From: Acanthosepion esculentum
Lineage: Eukaryota > Mollusca > Cephalopoda > Sepiida > Sepiidae
Reading direction: 5' to 3'
NCBI GenBank assembly: GCA_964036315.1
Contig: OZ038482.1
Location: forward strand, 16,256,069 to 16,320,068
Length of the DNA: 64,000 bases
Under the pieces are notes generated by a model that saw only the letters and a list, made by a program, of their open reading frames with translations, was not told where the DNA came from and did no database searches. How positions within the stretch are numbered: position 1 is the stretch's first letter; each line of letters opens with the position of its first letter. Shown piece after piece: positions 34,950-45,160 of the stretch. Made by a program: the position numbers and the translations under genes.

Positions 34950-35180
34950 GATAGACTCCATTTAGTGCTCCTAGCAAATATCAACAATACACCAAACACC
35001 ATGACCGGCCTTGCACGAATTAGCACAACCTCCCGCTACAGGCTGGACCCTAACTCCACGTTGTCTACTTCACACACGAACTTGTCTGTCCGCCCAAAGC
35101 AACTGTATATGTGATTCATCTGACCAAACGACACAGCTCCATCTGTCCCAGGTAAAGAACTGTACTTTCTTGCCTTGATC
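34950..35180 (-). pseudogene. Tc1-like transposase fragment
   Basis: Minus-strand translation contains DRWSCVVWSDESHIQLLWAD, then RQVRV and, after a stop, RQRGVRVQPV. V-W/F-S-D-E-S-H-x-Q-L is the block holding the first catalytic Asp of Tc1-like DDE transposases, followed by the usual R-V-R-V/W step. Stops, absence of the downstream D and E motifs and no visible inverted repeats make this an isolated remnant. Confidence 0.55.
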
Positions 35181-35262
35181 AAAGTGTTCCTCCGACCCGT
35201 CACTTCTAATTCGGATCACTTACACACAAAAAGTAAACGCATGCATACGCACCCCCATATAC

Positions 35263-35339
<77 letters not shown>
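35263..35339. repeat. (TA)n(TG)n compound microsatellite
   Basis: About 10 TA units then about 28 TG units, one GA interruption. Confidence 0.95.
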
Positions 35340-35359
35340 ATTCCCTTCCTTTCTCCCGT

Positions 35360-35488
35360 ACGACGATGGCCTAGGGGTAAGATATCTGACTGATGTTAAA
35401 TCAGTCGGGTTCCGATCCCGGCTTGAAGCAATCGGACGTCTAGCCACACTGAGGAGCTACGATACAGCGAAACAGTCTGTTTGTGGAT

Positions 35489-35490
<2 letters not shown>
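35360..35490 (+). repeat. tRNA-derived SINE-like family S2
   Basis: Head 'gatggcctaggggtaagata' (A-box-like), anticodon-arm-like 'tgactgatgttaaatcagtc', and 'gggttccgatcccgg' (B-box-like T arm). Body 'ccacactgaggagctacgat', 'aacagtctgtttgtgg' ends in (TA)n. No mature acceptor stem, so a SINE head rather than a tRNA gene. Confidence 0.65.

Positions 35491-35540
<50 letters not shown>
35491..35540. repeat. (TA)n microsatellite
   Basis: TA units between SINE S2 and foldback F. Confidence 0.95.
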
Positions 35541-35543
<3 letters not shown>

Positions 35544-35747
35544 GAAGTATAGTCTTAAAGTATGCTATATTTATGGGATAAAGTGCTCAATATCAGAAAT
35601 AGAGCGTGTGTAAATATAAAAGTGAACATAGAAGTCAACACTTAGAGGCGACAGTCTGTTTCATGCTAGATGCAATCATCGGACCCGATGCTTGCATCTA
35701 GCATGAAACAGACTGTCGCCTCTAAGTATTAACTTCTATGTTCACTT

Positions 35748-35753
<6 letters not shown>
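35541..35753. repeat. Foldback family F, 62-bp-arm palindrome
   Basis: Arms 35614-35675 and 35692-35753 pair with two mismatches around a 16-base loop (tcatcggacccgatgc, itself partly self-complementary). Best-preserved hairpin of the family. Flanked by (TA)n on both sides. Confidence 0.9.

Positions 35754-35806
<53 letters not shown>
35754..35806. repeat. (TA)n microsatellite
   Basis: About 26 TA units directly on the foldback arm. Confidence 0.95.
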
Positions 35807-35807
<1 letters not shown>

Positions 35808-35866
35808 TTTATTATAGGATATTACATTCAAACATGTAGAAACAACGCTACATAAATGCACTCATC

Positions 35867-35895
35867 TTTCGATGTGTATCAACACATCTAATCAG
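35867..35895 (-). ncRNA. Degenerate hammerhead-like motif
   Basis: Minus strand: CTGATTA, perfect 7-bp stem GATGTGT / ACACATC with loop TGAT, then GAAA. The core G (third from the end of CUGANGA) is T here, so catalysis would not be expected. Confidence 0.3.
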
Positions 35896-35934
35896 GCGTT
35901 AGTAAATGACTGATAATTATAATTATTAGGATTT

Positions 35935-37688
35935 ACTTGCATACAACCTTTTTCCGCGCGAAAAAAAGAAGAAAGAAATGAAAAAGTGCAAGAAAGAAAG
36001 ACGCAAGATATAATCTCATTTTCCAGAGAAAAAGGAAGAAGAGAAAAAGGAAAGATATAAGGAAAGTATAGAAATGTAAAGTAGCAAGACTTGTTATGTT
36101 TATAATCGGTTCAACCAATCAAAATTGTTTATGCTAAGAGATCATGAAATAGATTTAAAATTGCAACAAATACAGACTTTATATTTGAAACAAAAGTTTG
36201 CTATGATGTTAACGTCAAACGGCTGACATTTTGTATGAGGAACAAAACATAATTTAACTGAAGTGAAAGTGATAATCAGTTACCCCGAAAAAGAGTTCGT
36301 GTTTTGTGTGCGATCTGCCGGAGAAAAATTACCAAAAAGTAGTTAGCAAAAATCTGCTTTAAATGACTAGAATCTATGCTAATGTTCTTCCCTCCTCTGA
36401 ATGGCGTGACCAATCAGAAAGATCTCTCGGTGAACAAAAGCCGTTGTTTTTCACTTATGCGGCATTAGATTTTGTGAGCTTGGTGGACGAACACGCGTTT
36501 TTGCTGGTGAGAAGTGAAGGTTGGCTGTGTGACGCCATTTTGTCGTTTCTACGTTGCCTGTTGGACTGTTACGATGGACTATCGTTTGAACTGTGATTTG
36601 GCTACAAGTTTGCGGTCGAGAGACAGAATAAATCTATTGCAGACTTTTATTGCTACTATAAGTTGACAGTTTTTTTTTTCATCTTTTTCTTTTCTTTACA
36701 ACTACATTAACATTGCTTTATAGTAGATAAATATTATGGCTCTTTAAGAAATAAAAGAAGGAAAATGAAAAAAAAAATATTTAAAAAAATAACGGAAACT
36801 TAAAGATCAAAGAAAATATTTAAATAAATGAAGTATGTTATACATGTTCATCATAGTCTGAATGTAGAATCCAACGTAGTAAGTAATTTGTTCAATATCT
36901 AGTAGCAGCTGTTCAGTAATTCTTAAGGTCTTCCATATCAGAGGTTGGCAGTAAATATTCGGAGAAAGTAGCAGAGCGTAGTTCAGTAGTTCTTCTGGTC
37001 ATCGATATCAGAGGTCGGCAGTGGATATTCGGAGAAAACAAAATGGCCGCCTTTATACACGTCGGATAGAATATTTTAAGTCTTCTGATTTGTTAACTGC
37101 TATTGGTGGACTATAAAATGGGTCAGCTCATTTTGGTTGGCTCACTAGTATATAGCAGGTACCAAAAAACTGTAACAAATTAAACAAGTCTTTTAGCATA
37201 TAGATCATATAAAATAATAAAACGATATTAATAACCTTATAAATATAAGTAGCTATACTCACCCGGCAAAACCTTAGGTACTTTGGCTTTTAAATTAACA
37301 AGCCAATACTCAAGGGAAAAAAGGATAAAAAAAGAAAGAACTAAGAACATAAGTAAAGTTCTAAGTAGAGCAAACTAAGTAAGTGTCGGGGGTAGCTCCT
37401 CCTCAGTTCCTTAATCCTTTAACAGGGATCTCTCTCCCCTAGCTATAAATACTGGCTGACCCATCGCCTCGATCTCTCTTTTCCACTTAGGCCTTGGGCC
37501 TGAGGTAAATCTCTCTTTTCAACTAACACCAATACGTGACCTCTCACAGATACAGCGTTTCCCAAATTCTGGGAACACGCTAAGAACAATACACCTACGT
37601 ACGAACACTCACAACACACACACATTATTTCTCCACACAAACTCTATGTAACTGTCCATGTTTTCGTAACTTGTTATTAATATATATA

Positions 37689-37690
<2 letters not shown>
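35935..37690. other. No recognised gene; short GC-richer patch
   Basis: 36363-36596 holds a 77-codon open frame in a CpG-richer patch with 'gaccaatcag'; nothing in it is recognisable and an LTR or promoter remnant is as likely. 'cagaggttggcagtaaatattcgg' type sequence is duplicated near 36940 and 37010. Confidence 0.35.

Positions 37691-37697
<7 letters not shown>

Positions 37698-37755
<58 letters not shown>
37698..37755. repeat. (TA)n microsatellite
   Basis: About 28 TA units. Confidence 0.95.
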
Positions 37756-37757
<2 letters not shown>

Positions 37758-37885
37758 GTCTTGTTTGTTTTCTTTGTCTTCTTTGGACTTAATTAATGTC
37801 CAACATCCTCATGTAGCTGGACCGGCTAGCAGCAAATTTTTACCCACGTGTGTTCTTCCCATTTTCTCCCCACGGTCCACTACAT

Positions 37886-38013
37886 AAGTCCACCTAAAGA
37901 GTTAGATAAACCTACCAAGGTTTTCACCTACGCGGATCGTCAGGGCACGCTGGCCCTGACGATCCGCGTAGGTGAAAACCTTGCTAGGTTTATCTGACTC
38001 TTTAGGTTGACTT
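37886..38013. repeat. 61-bp-arm palindrome, 6-base loop
   Basis: Arms 37886-37946 and 37953-38013 are reverse complements with few mismatches. The right arm contains CTGACGA, a short CC/GG hairpin and GAAA, then 'acct tgct aggt', a second small hairpin. A single diverged arm is at 31405-31430. Confidence 0.9.
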
Positions 38014-38300
38014 ACTTAAAATAATGAAATCTATAGATAATACTCAATGGAATGCAACTGTTAGCTAAAGGGTTTTATATAGGGTATTAATAAAACAGAT
38101 GAACAAAGAATGTTAAAACGTCGGCCAAACGTATCTACCTCTAGATAAAATATTACCAGTAACGTACAAACTATACTACATCTAAAAAGATCTAACTAAA
38201 AATAAGCTTTATGTGTTTACAACAAGGTTATTCAACATATAAGAAGAAGAAATTGTCAACTTTTAAAGTCTAGCAAGATTGCAGGGTCAAAAGTAAAATG
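38014..38300. other. No gene recognised
   Basis: AT-rich spacer before the putative LTR. Confidence 0.5.
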
Positions 38301-38635
38301 TGTTGTGAGTGAAACTGGGTAGACGCAACCCGTTGGTGGTTGTGCTAGCACGAAATCCCAAGTCATCGTGACCGAGGGTTTGAGTGTGTTGGCCTTGTTC
38401 AGACTGTTGATTACACTAGATAAGGTGCTCCAGAAACTGCAACTAAGATCCGTTCAGCATAGTCACAATATAAAACACAGGTGGGCTCACCTACCCGGGG
38501 TGTAAGCAGCGACAGTACTACAACTGCCTAGCTGAGTAGTACCCGTTTCCTATCTTTGTATCTATGATGTTAAATACACTTGTTCCTTAAACCAACCTCG
38601 ACTTGATTTTCTTCTTTTTACTACTGTGCCACGAC

Positions 38636-38641
<6 letters not shown>
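38301..38641 (+). mobile_element. Putative solo LTR, 341 bp
   Basis: Begins TGTTGTG and ends CACAACA (7-bp inverted termini). It has a TATAAAA at about 38469 and a relatively GC-balanced body. No target duplication is visible: the right side enters (TA)n. It does not match the Gypsy LTR of this window. Confidence 0.45.

Positions 38642-38697
<56 letters not shown>
38642..38697. repeat. (TA)n microsatellite
   Basis: About 28 TA units abutting the putative LTR. Confidence 0.95.
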
Positions 38698-38699
<2 letters not shown>

Positions 38700-38859
38700 C
38701 ATGTCTGATTAAATAAATTACAAACATTATGTCTGCTTATTTTTAGCATAATCTGTTCATATCCACGGATATTTTTCTGTGTATTAAGATCAAATAATGC
38801 AAGAAATGCACTGTAACAGTCAAAATCACTTTTATGTTTTATTTCTTTAGTACTTTCTA

Positions 38860-39000
38860 TCTCTTTTTTTTCATCATCAGAAGTGCAAATGATCTCAGAA
38901 AGAGATGGAAAGTAATTGGGAAATAAAAGTTATTTTCACTGTTACAGAGCAATTCTTGCATTATTTGATTGTAATACACGGAAAAATATCCGTGTATTAC
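38860..39000 (+). repeat. PLE lineage B pseudo-LTR-like fragment
   Basis: 'tgatctcagaaagagatgga' and 'aaagtaattggg' match the 15.79 kb hammerhead-like locus ('gatctcaaagtagatcgaaagtaattgg'), with the core decayed (TGCAAA for CTGAAGA). It also contains a hairpin 'atacacggaaaaatatccgtgtat' (38972-38996). Confidence 0.45.
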
Positions 39001-39041
39001 AATATCCTAAACCTTCTCCTAAAAGAGAATTTTCTGCCTAA

Positions 39042-39050
<9 letters not shown>

Positions 39051-39105
<55 letters not shown>
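39051..39105. repeat. (TA)n microsatellite
   Basis: About 27 TA units. Confidence 0.95.
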
Positions 39106-39111
<6 letters not shown>

Positions 39112-39244
39112 CCTTTTTATAAATGCGTCTGTGCACTCACACATAGTTATATTCTGTTAATGAGCCTGTACAGAATTGTTAACATAGAATAAGATATTCA
39201 TTTGTACTTGTTGTATCCACTTGAAAATGCAATCTCATTTGAAC

Positions 39245-40435
39245 CGCCGTCCTGGGTATGACGTTAAACTGCATCCGAGTCCTGGGTAAGACGATAAACT
39301 ACATCCAACAGCAAGGCCTCTGATCAGGAGGTTTTGAGGAGCGTGGAACCACCTCTTAATTGCTGATGTTCCCAGGTCCACCCTGACCCGGGGTGGTAGC
39401 ACCTGTTAGAGTCCCAGCTATGGGAAAATAGTGAAATCCCAAGGTGTGTCCATGTCCTGGGTATGACGATAAACTACATCCGCGTCCTGGGTATGACGAT
39501 AAACTACATCCGCGTCCTGGGTATGACGATAACCTACATCCGCGTCCTGGGTATGACGATAAACTACGTTCAACCAAAAGGCCGTCGATCCGATCAGTCG
39601 GCTGGTCATGTCATGCCCCATCACATCTAACCCATCCCAAAACAACTACAACTTACAATTAACTTTCCCTCACAAACCCTACACTAAAGATACTAACACC
39701 TTACCCCTAAAATGTGATGGGAAACAATGATGTTGCCAGCTATACGTTTTTGAAACGATGATGTTGACAGCTATAAGTTTTTTGAAACGATGATGATGCC
39801 AGCAATAAGTTTTTTGAAACGATGATGTTGCCAGCTATACGCTTTTTGAAACGAAGATGTTGCCAACTATACGTTTTTGAAACAATGATGTTTCCAGGGA
39901 TACATTTTTTGAAACAGTTGCCAGCTATACGTTTTTGAAACGATGATGTTGCCAGCTATACGCTTTTTGAAACAATGATGTTGCCAACTATACGTTTTTG
40001 AAACAATGATGTTGCCAGGGATACATTTTTTGAAACAGTTGCCAGCTATACGTTTTTGAAACAATGATGTTGCCAGCTATACGTTTTTGAAACAAGGATG
40101 TTGCCAGCTATACGTTTTTGAAACAATGGTGTTGCCAGGGATACAGTTTTTGAAACAGTTGCCAGCTATATGTTTTTGAAACAGTTGCCAGCTATACGTT
40201 TTTGAAACAGTTGCCAGCTATACGTTTTTGAAACAGTTTCCAGCTATACGTTTTTGAAACAATGATGTTGCCAACTATACGTTTTTGAAACAATGACGTT
40301 GCCAACTATACATTTTTGAAACAATGATGTTGCCAGCAATACATTTTTGATATATCTAGTAAATACTGGATCTGGCATTAAATAACCCATAGTGGTTGAT
40401 ATGCCATAAAACCCCAAACAAAAAAACAAACTCAT
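39245..40435 (+). repeat. Interspersed family V, copy 4 (largest, 1.2 kb)
   Basis: The head 'cgtcctgggtatgacgataa' is present six times in all; four are in a 30-bp tandem (39450-39565). The 'ctctgatcaggaggttttga' and 'caccctgacccggggtgg' blocks lie at 39317-39405. A VNTR of about 20 units of 24 or 31 bp ('tgccagctatacgtttttga') spans 39720-40350, with a higher-order repeat. The tail 'ggcattaaataacccata' is at 40373-40435. Cys/Gly/Tyr-rich and Val-Tyr-Arg-His frames are repeat artefacts. Confidence 0.85.
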
Positions 40436-40599
40436 TTGAAATTTTTTGTCCGCTCATATACAGATTCTCGCCTGTTGGGGATGTGCGGAGATGTCAGAAA
40501 GGTATCAGAAGGTTTGATTGGTCAGAAGGCTTAAAATAGGGTGTGTTCAATAATCTGCCATCCACAACAATTAATACAAGACAGAAAATAATGATTCAA

Positions 40600-41170
40600 A
40601 ACATAACAATTGAATTTATTGGTCTTAGTGTACATGTACATAAGCTAAAGATTTGATAGAGTTATGTCCCTTAGATTGGGAAATATTTGTACCGGAGCTC
40701 ATAAGGGTAGAATTAAATATTAAACTGTAGTTTATAAGAATGAGTACGTTTCATGTTAGGAATTGTCTATTGGACAAGTTGGTAAGAGTTTAGAGTTAAG
40801 AGTTCGTACTTGCGTGAATGTTGCAATGTTCTTTAACGTCTGACCGCATGGTTAAGACGGGAGTCCTTGAAGGTTACATTTTGGCAGGAAGGAAAGAGAC
40901 GCGAGAGCGGGTAAAGAGAGAGTGAAAAGAGCGAGAGAACCACTCGTGCTTTGTTTATATAAGATGCTGTAACACGCGACCGGCTCAACCTTAGTTAGCG
41001 GAAAAAAAATAGATTTATCGCGTGCAGGCGATTTGATTGGTCGGAACTGACCAATCAGCGAGCTAGTTTTGAGTAGATTGACCAATGACTGCTTGTCATA
41101 CAATTTCCATGTATGTATGTTTGATTGTCACGATAATTACAACAAGGTTTGATTGGTAGACGTGGAAGAT
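40600..41170 (-). promoter_or_regulatory. Promoter- or LTR-like block
   Basis: On the minus strand: two opposed CCAAT motifs ('gattggtc', 'gaccaatca', 41035-41060), then 'cttatataaac' (TATA, about 40957-40963), a pyrimidine-rich initiator region, and AATAAA at about 40615. This order (enhancer, TATA, polyadenylation signal within about 550 bp) suits an LTR, but paired ends were not found. Confidence 0.35.
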
Positions 41171-41194
41171 TTCACACGCATCTACTTTATTCCT

Positions 41195-41985
41195 TCACTA
41201 GCATCATGGCCCGGTGTTGCCCGTGCTTGATTCAAAAATCGTACAACTCATACAGCAATCGCTATCACTTGACTTAAAATATTTTTGCCCTTCCTGGCCT
41301 TTAAAGGAGTGCCCTTTGCCGTGCTGATGTTGCTACATGCCTTACTTCTTGCCTATCTCACACTGCAAATTTTTCTAAGCTCTATACTAAACATTAAATC
41401 TGCTACGAAAAAAGAACTAAACGAAATGAACACAAAACGATCAGCTTTAAAAAAGGACTCGTAACTGGAAAAACTGAATGAAAAAAGAATGTTAACAACA
41501 AATACTTTTTCACACCCAACCCAGTTCTGCGGAATCAGAATCAACGTTGAGTTTAAGCAAGCGAATGAGCTAATTGGAGTAAAGTGCCATGCAGATTTAA
41601 ATTTTTCCCACTTGTGACGAATGCAGCTATCGATTTTTTTTTTTTTGCATGCTAGCATGCTAGTTAACATTCGTGTCAGTCAGCTGTTGGCTCTCACGCT
41701 GGCCAATAGAATCTTCCTGCCTATTCGTGGCAGCCAGCTATAGGCTCTCACTATGGCCAGTAGAAAATGGCCGCAAACTATATGAAAACTGCCGTAGAAG
41801 CATGAAAAAATCGATTATTTCCACTATCGATAGGAGTTGGGAAATGCAAAGTCGGTCTTGGCCTTCCCGCTAATTTGGAGCATGTGCATGTACATTTTGG
41901 TGCAAATCCGTCGAAAATTGCGGCCGTGCATTCGTTACACACACAAACACATCCTGCCTTTTATAGATAGAGATTATTATATGTA
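41195..41985 (+). repeat. Probable retroposon of unassigned class
   Basis: Starts near 'catggcccggtgttgcccgt' and ends 'tttggtgcaaatccgtcgaa' ... 'ttatagatagagatta'. Such start and end phrases are, from memory, common in invertebrate interspersed elements. The interior has no recognised coding. The exact palindrome GCATGCTAGCATGC is near 41647. Confidence 0.3.
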
Positions 41986-41999
41986 CATGAATATTTTCT

Positions 42000-43095
42000 A
42001 GAAACATACTAAGCTGGACTTTACTACATAACTCTCACTACTTACAGATCCTATATTCTGACTCAACTTTGAAATTTTCATCTGAATGAGGTTTGAACCC
42101 AGTATGCAACAACACCAAAATAATCTTCACGGAAGTGTCGATCATCAATTTAGATTCTTTTTCTCTTTTGTAATTGTTCCATTGTCATCCAGCCAAACTG
42201 TCGGTCGCTATACATTCTCTGGCTAGATTAAGCGTTTACCTAAACAACAGCTACACAAATTTGTCTTGTTTAACGTTCTGAATGAAATCACCATGTTTTT
42301 TTCATATATATTGTGTGTTTAAATTTTGTCTGTCATGATGAAGATACCTATTAAGCATAGAATAATGTCGAAGGAAGCGAACAGTAAAAGTTTTGAAAAA
42401 TATAAAATATTATTTATGACATTTTGTACTTTGTACGATAAGAATCTGTTACTCGTTACATTTCCACTAATAATACTTAGTATATGTTTAGAAATACAAA
42501 ATGTACTTCTACTGTAAATATTACAAGCAGCTGTCAAAAGTATGTATCTTAACCCATTAACTGCCAAATTTTAATGCGCATTTTTGGCCCAGACATGTGT
42601 CTTAAGATTTTATTTATTCCTAATGTTTAATTTCAGTAGTTACCATTGTCGTTTTTATAGAAACTAGAACATCAAATATATATGTGTATAAAACATCAAA
42701 AAATAATATTGATTAGAAATAATAAAAAAATAAGTTTTTTGTGGTACAGAAATTAATAATACATAGGAAAAGACAAAATTTCTAAGGCATTTAAAAAAAA
42801 ACAACCGGTTTCGCCCCACGACTTATCAAGTTTATTTTTCTGGGAATAGAAAATTTAAAAAGCGTGTAAATTAAATTTAAATTAACGAATGGAATGGAAT
42901 GGAAGAAAAAAAATGTGAATATCAAGAAACTAGAGTCCAATAACATTCAGACCCAGTAGGCATTCTCTCTGTTTAGAAAGGGAAGGCTCACGGGATCTGA
43001 TATACAAGGACTCTAGAACCTTGAGGTGAAATGTGGAGTGGGACCTTGATAAAATAAAAAAACGGTCCGCACTAAAAATTAACCACACATTTCCT
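42000..43095. other. No gene recognised
   Basis: AT-rich. Open frames at 42319-42567 lack known motifs. Confidence 0.5.
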
Positions 43096-43099
43096 ACTA

Positions 43100-43286
43100 C
43101 AGTGTAACCTGGATATAAGAGAGTTGTCGGGACCGGAGACGAAGTCTCTTATATCCGGGTTTCTCTTATATCAGGGTTTGGTCTATTATATATACATTAA
43201 CACAGGCTCTAATTTGGGACCAGAGATAATCTCTCTTATATCCGGGTTTCTCTTATATCCTGGTCTCTTATATCCGTGTTACACTG
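43100..43286. mobile_element. MITE, 187 bp, TA target duplication
   Basis: Ends CAGTGTAACCTGGATATAAG and CTTATATCCGTGTTACACTG (inverted, about 20 bp, two mismatches) flanked by TA (43098-43099, 43287-43288). Inside, 'ctcttatatccgggtttctc' occurs twice, so much of the element is built from one repeated subterminal module. The TA site and CAGTGTAA start suit the Tc1/mariner/pogo superfamily. No coding capacity. Confidence 0.85.
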
Positions 43287-43289
43287 TAT

Positions 43290-44135
43290 TTATTATATGC
43301 TCAGCAATAGCAGAGCCAGAAATATTGGTCAGTTGGCTCTTCCTGTCAGATGGATTCAAAATCCTGGTGGGGTGGGGTGAATGCTGTTTATTCTCGAATC
43401 CAAAAAAAAATGCCTTATAAATTTTGTTTTTTCCTATCTATCAATAAAAAAATACTTTTCAATATAGTCATTATTTTCTGCTCGTGAGATGTAAAATTAT
43501 GACAGAAAATGTCTTCTTACGGCTAATAATAAAAACTTTAAAGGCTAAGTGTTGTAAAATATACCTCTGCAAATGCAATGTATGTAAGCAATTCAATGTA
43601 AATACAAGGAATAACATGGAGCGAGTTTTATTTTAACAGATCCGCAAATGGGACTCATGGTAGGTAATGGGTTAAGAGCTAACGACTGTAGACCAATCTT
43701 GTTCTAAGAATAGAAATTCTCGAACATTGACTTAAATTGTCTCACTTTTCGGCGAAACTTCATCTTTATTACTGGGATCTTATTTTTAGTTTTTCCTTTA
43801 TAGAAAGAAATAACACGAAAACTTATTCTTCATTTTTTCATCTGCGCTAATTATTTAACGATCTTTGAATGACGATCTGGGATTTGCAATAGAAAGCAAT
43901 TGAAATGAGATTAAAGAAATACTAATCAAAATTAATAATAATTAACAATTCTTCACCAAAGAAATGCACATAGCACAATTAGTACTTTTTTATGTGCCGT
44001 TCCCCTTCATGACATAGTAGATCATAGCTCTCCACAACTTCCTATCATTCGGAAGTAAAATTTGCTTCATTACTATTCCTCTCGTCTCTGTTCAGCCTTT
44101 TATTTACACAAATTCGTTTGATAAGTTACTGTTTC
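43290..44135. other. No gene recognised
   Basis: AT-rich. No motif seen. Confidence 0.5.
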
Positions 44136-44138
44136 CCT

Positions 44139-44385
44139 CAAATCCTCTTGGCTTGATATGCCCTGGTATTATCAAATTTTCCCTCTAACCCTCTTACCTT
44201 AGATATGCCCTGGTATTGTCAAATTTCCCCCCTAACCCTCTTGCCTTAGATATGCCCTGATATTGTCAAATTTTCCTTCTGACTCTCATGCTTTTGATAT
44301 GTCCTGATATCGTCAAATATTCTCCCTGGTCTTCTTGCCTTCCATATGCTCTGATATTGACAAATTTTTCCACTGACCCTCTTGG
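44139..44385 (+). repeat. 47-bp tandem repeat, about 5 copies
   Basis: 'gatatgccctggtattgtca' anchors lie at 44155, 44202, 44249, 44296 and 44342, exactly 47 bp apart except the last. Copies diverge progressively to the right. Confidence 0.92.
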
Positions 44386-44389
44386 AAAC

Positions 44390-45030
44390 CTCTGTTTTCT
44401 AAAATAAAAGGCAACGAAGCAAGAAACTCCAATGAGATGCAAATTCCACTTTGTCTCGTTCGTGCTACTAACTTAAAAAATCAGAGCATTATGATATTAG
44501 AGATGTTGTGAAAAGAGCTGCTAATGAGTTGAAAGAAAAATGAATAAAATAAAACTACGGAGCTTTATAAACTTATGCTTTTTTCAGAAAAACTCTTAAA
44601 TAGAATTTTATTTCCTTAAATGTATGCAGAAATGTAATCTCTCAGACGATGCGTAAAGTCAAAATTCATATCGGTTTTATTTTTTCGAATGATTCGGCAT
44701 ATTTAACGTTATTTTGTCTGTTTTCAGTTCTTATAATTGTTTACATAAAAGGATTTTCTGTTACTACCGTACATAGTTTTCTCTTTGTATGCCCCATTTC
44801 TAATTTATGTACATTTTACATTATCATCGGTTTTTCCAACACTTTTGATTGACCCATAGCAATTACCGGAACTGGCGTAAAAAGCCACATTTATCTTCCT
44901 AAATCTACCCACCAACGATAGAATCGCCGGTAAGTAACTTTCTAAAATTTTTCACTCTACACTGGTCCCCTTTCATATGGTATTATCATTTGGTCATTTG
45001 TAGTCTCCTTGTATACACTTAATGTATATA
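44390..45030. other. No gene recognised
   Basis: AT-rich. No motif seen. Confidence 0.5.
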
Positions 45031-45031
45031 T

Positions 45032-45036
<5 letters not shown>

Positions 45037-45083
<47 letters not shown>
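45037..45083. repeat. (TG)n microsatellite
   Basis: About 23 TG units. Confidence 0.95.
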
Positions 45084-45085
<2 letters not shown>

Positions 45086-45160
45086 TAAAATCTTTAGACG
45101 CTGGGTAGAAACACCACCGCGGTTTCGACCGCCAAGGTCTCTTCAGATGGTTAATATATA

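Noticed and set aside
35364..35425. tRNA gene
   Set aside because: A- and B-box-like arms are present but there is no paired acceptor stem, and the same body is found in another SINE copy.
36363..36596. 77-codon open frame in a CpG-richer patch
   Set aside because: No recognisable motif, no splice evidence and a length compatible with chance.
39356..39662. Cys-Pro-Gly-Tyr-Asp repetitive peptides
   Set aside because: Translation of the 30-bp head repeat of family V; the same appears at 58.1 kb.
39720..40350. CRISPR-like array of short spaced repeats
   Set aside because: Units are contiguous 24-31 bp VNTRs without unique spacers, in a eukaryotic element found at five loci.
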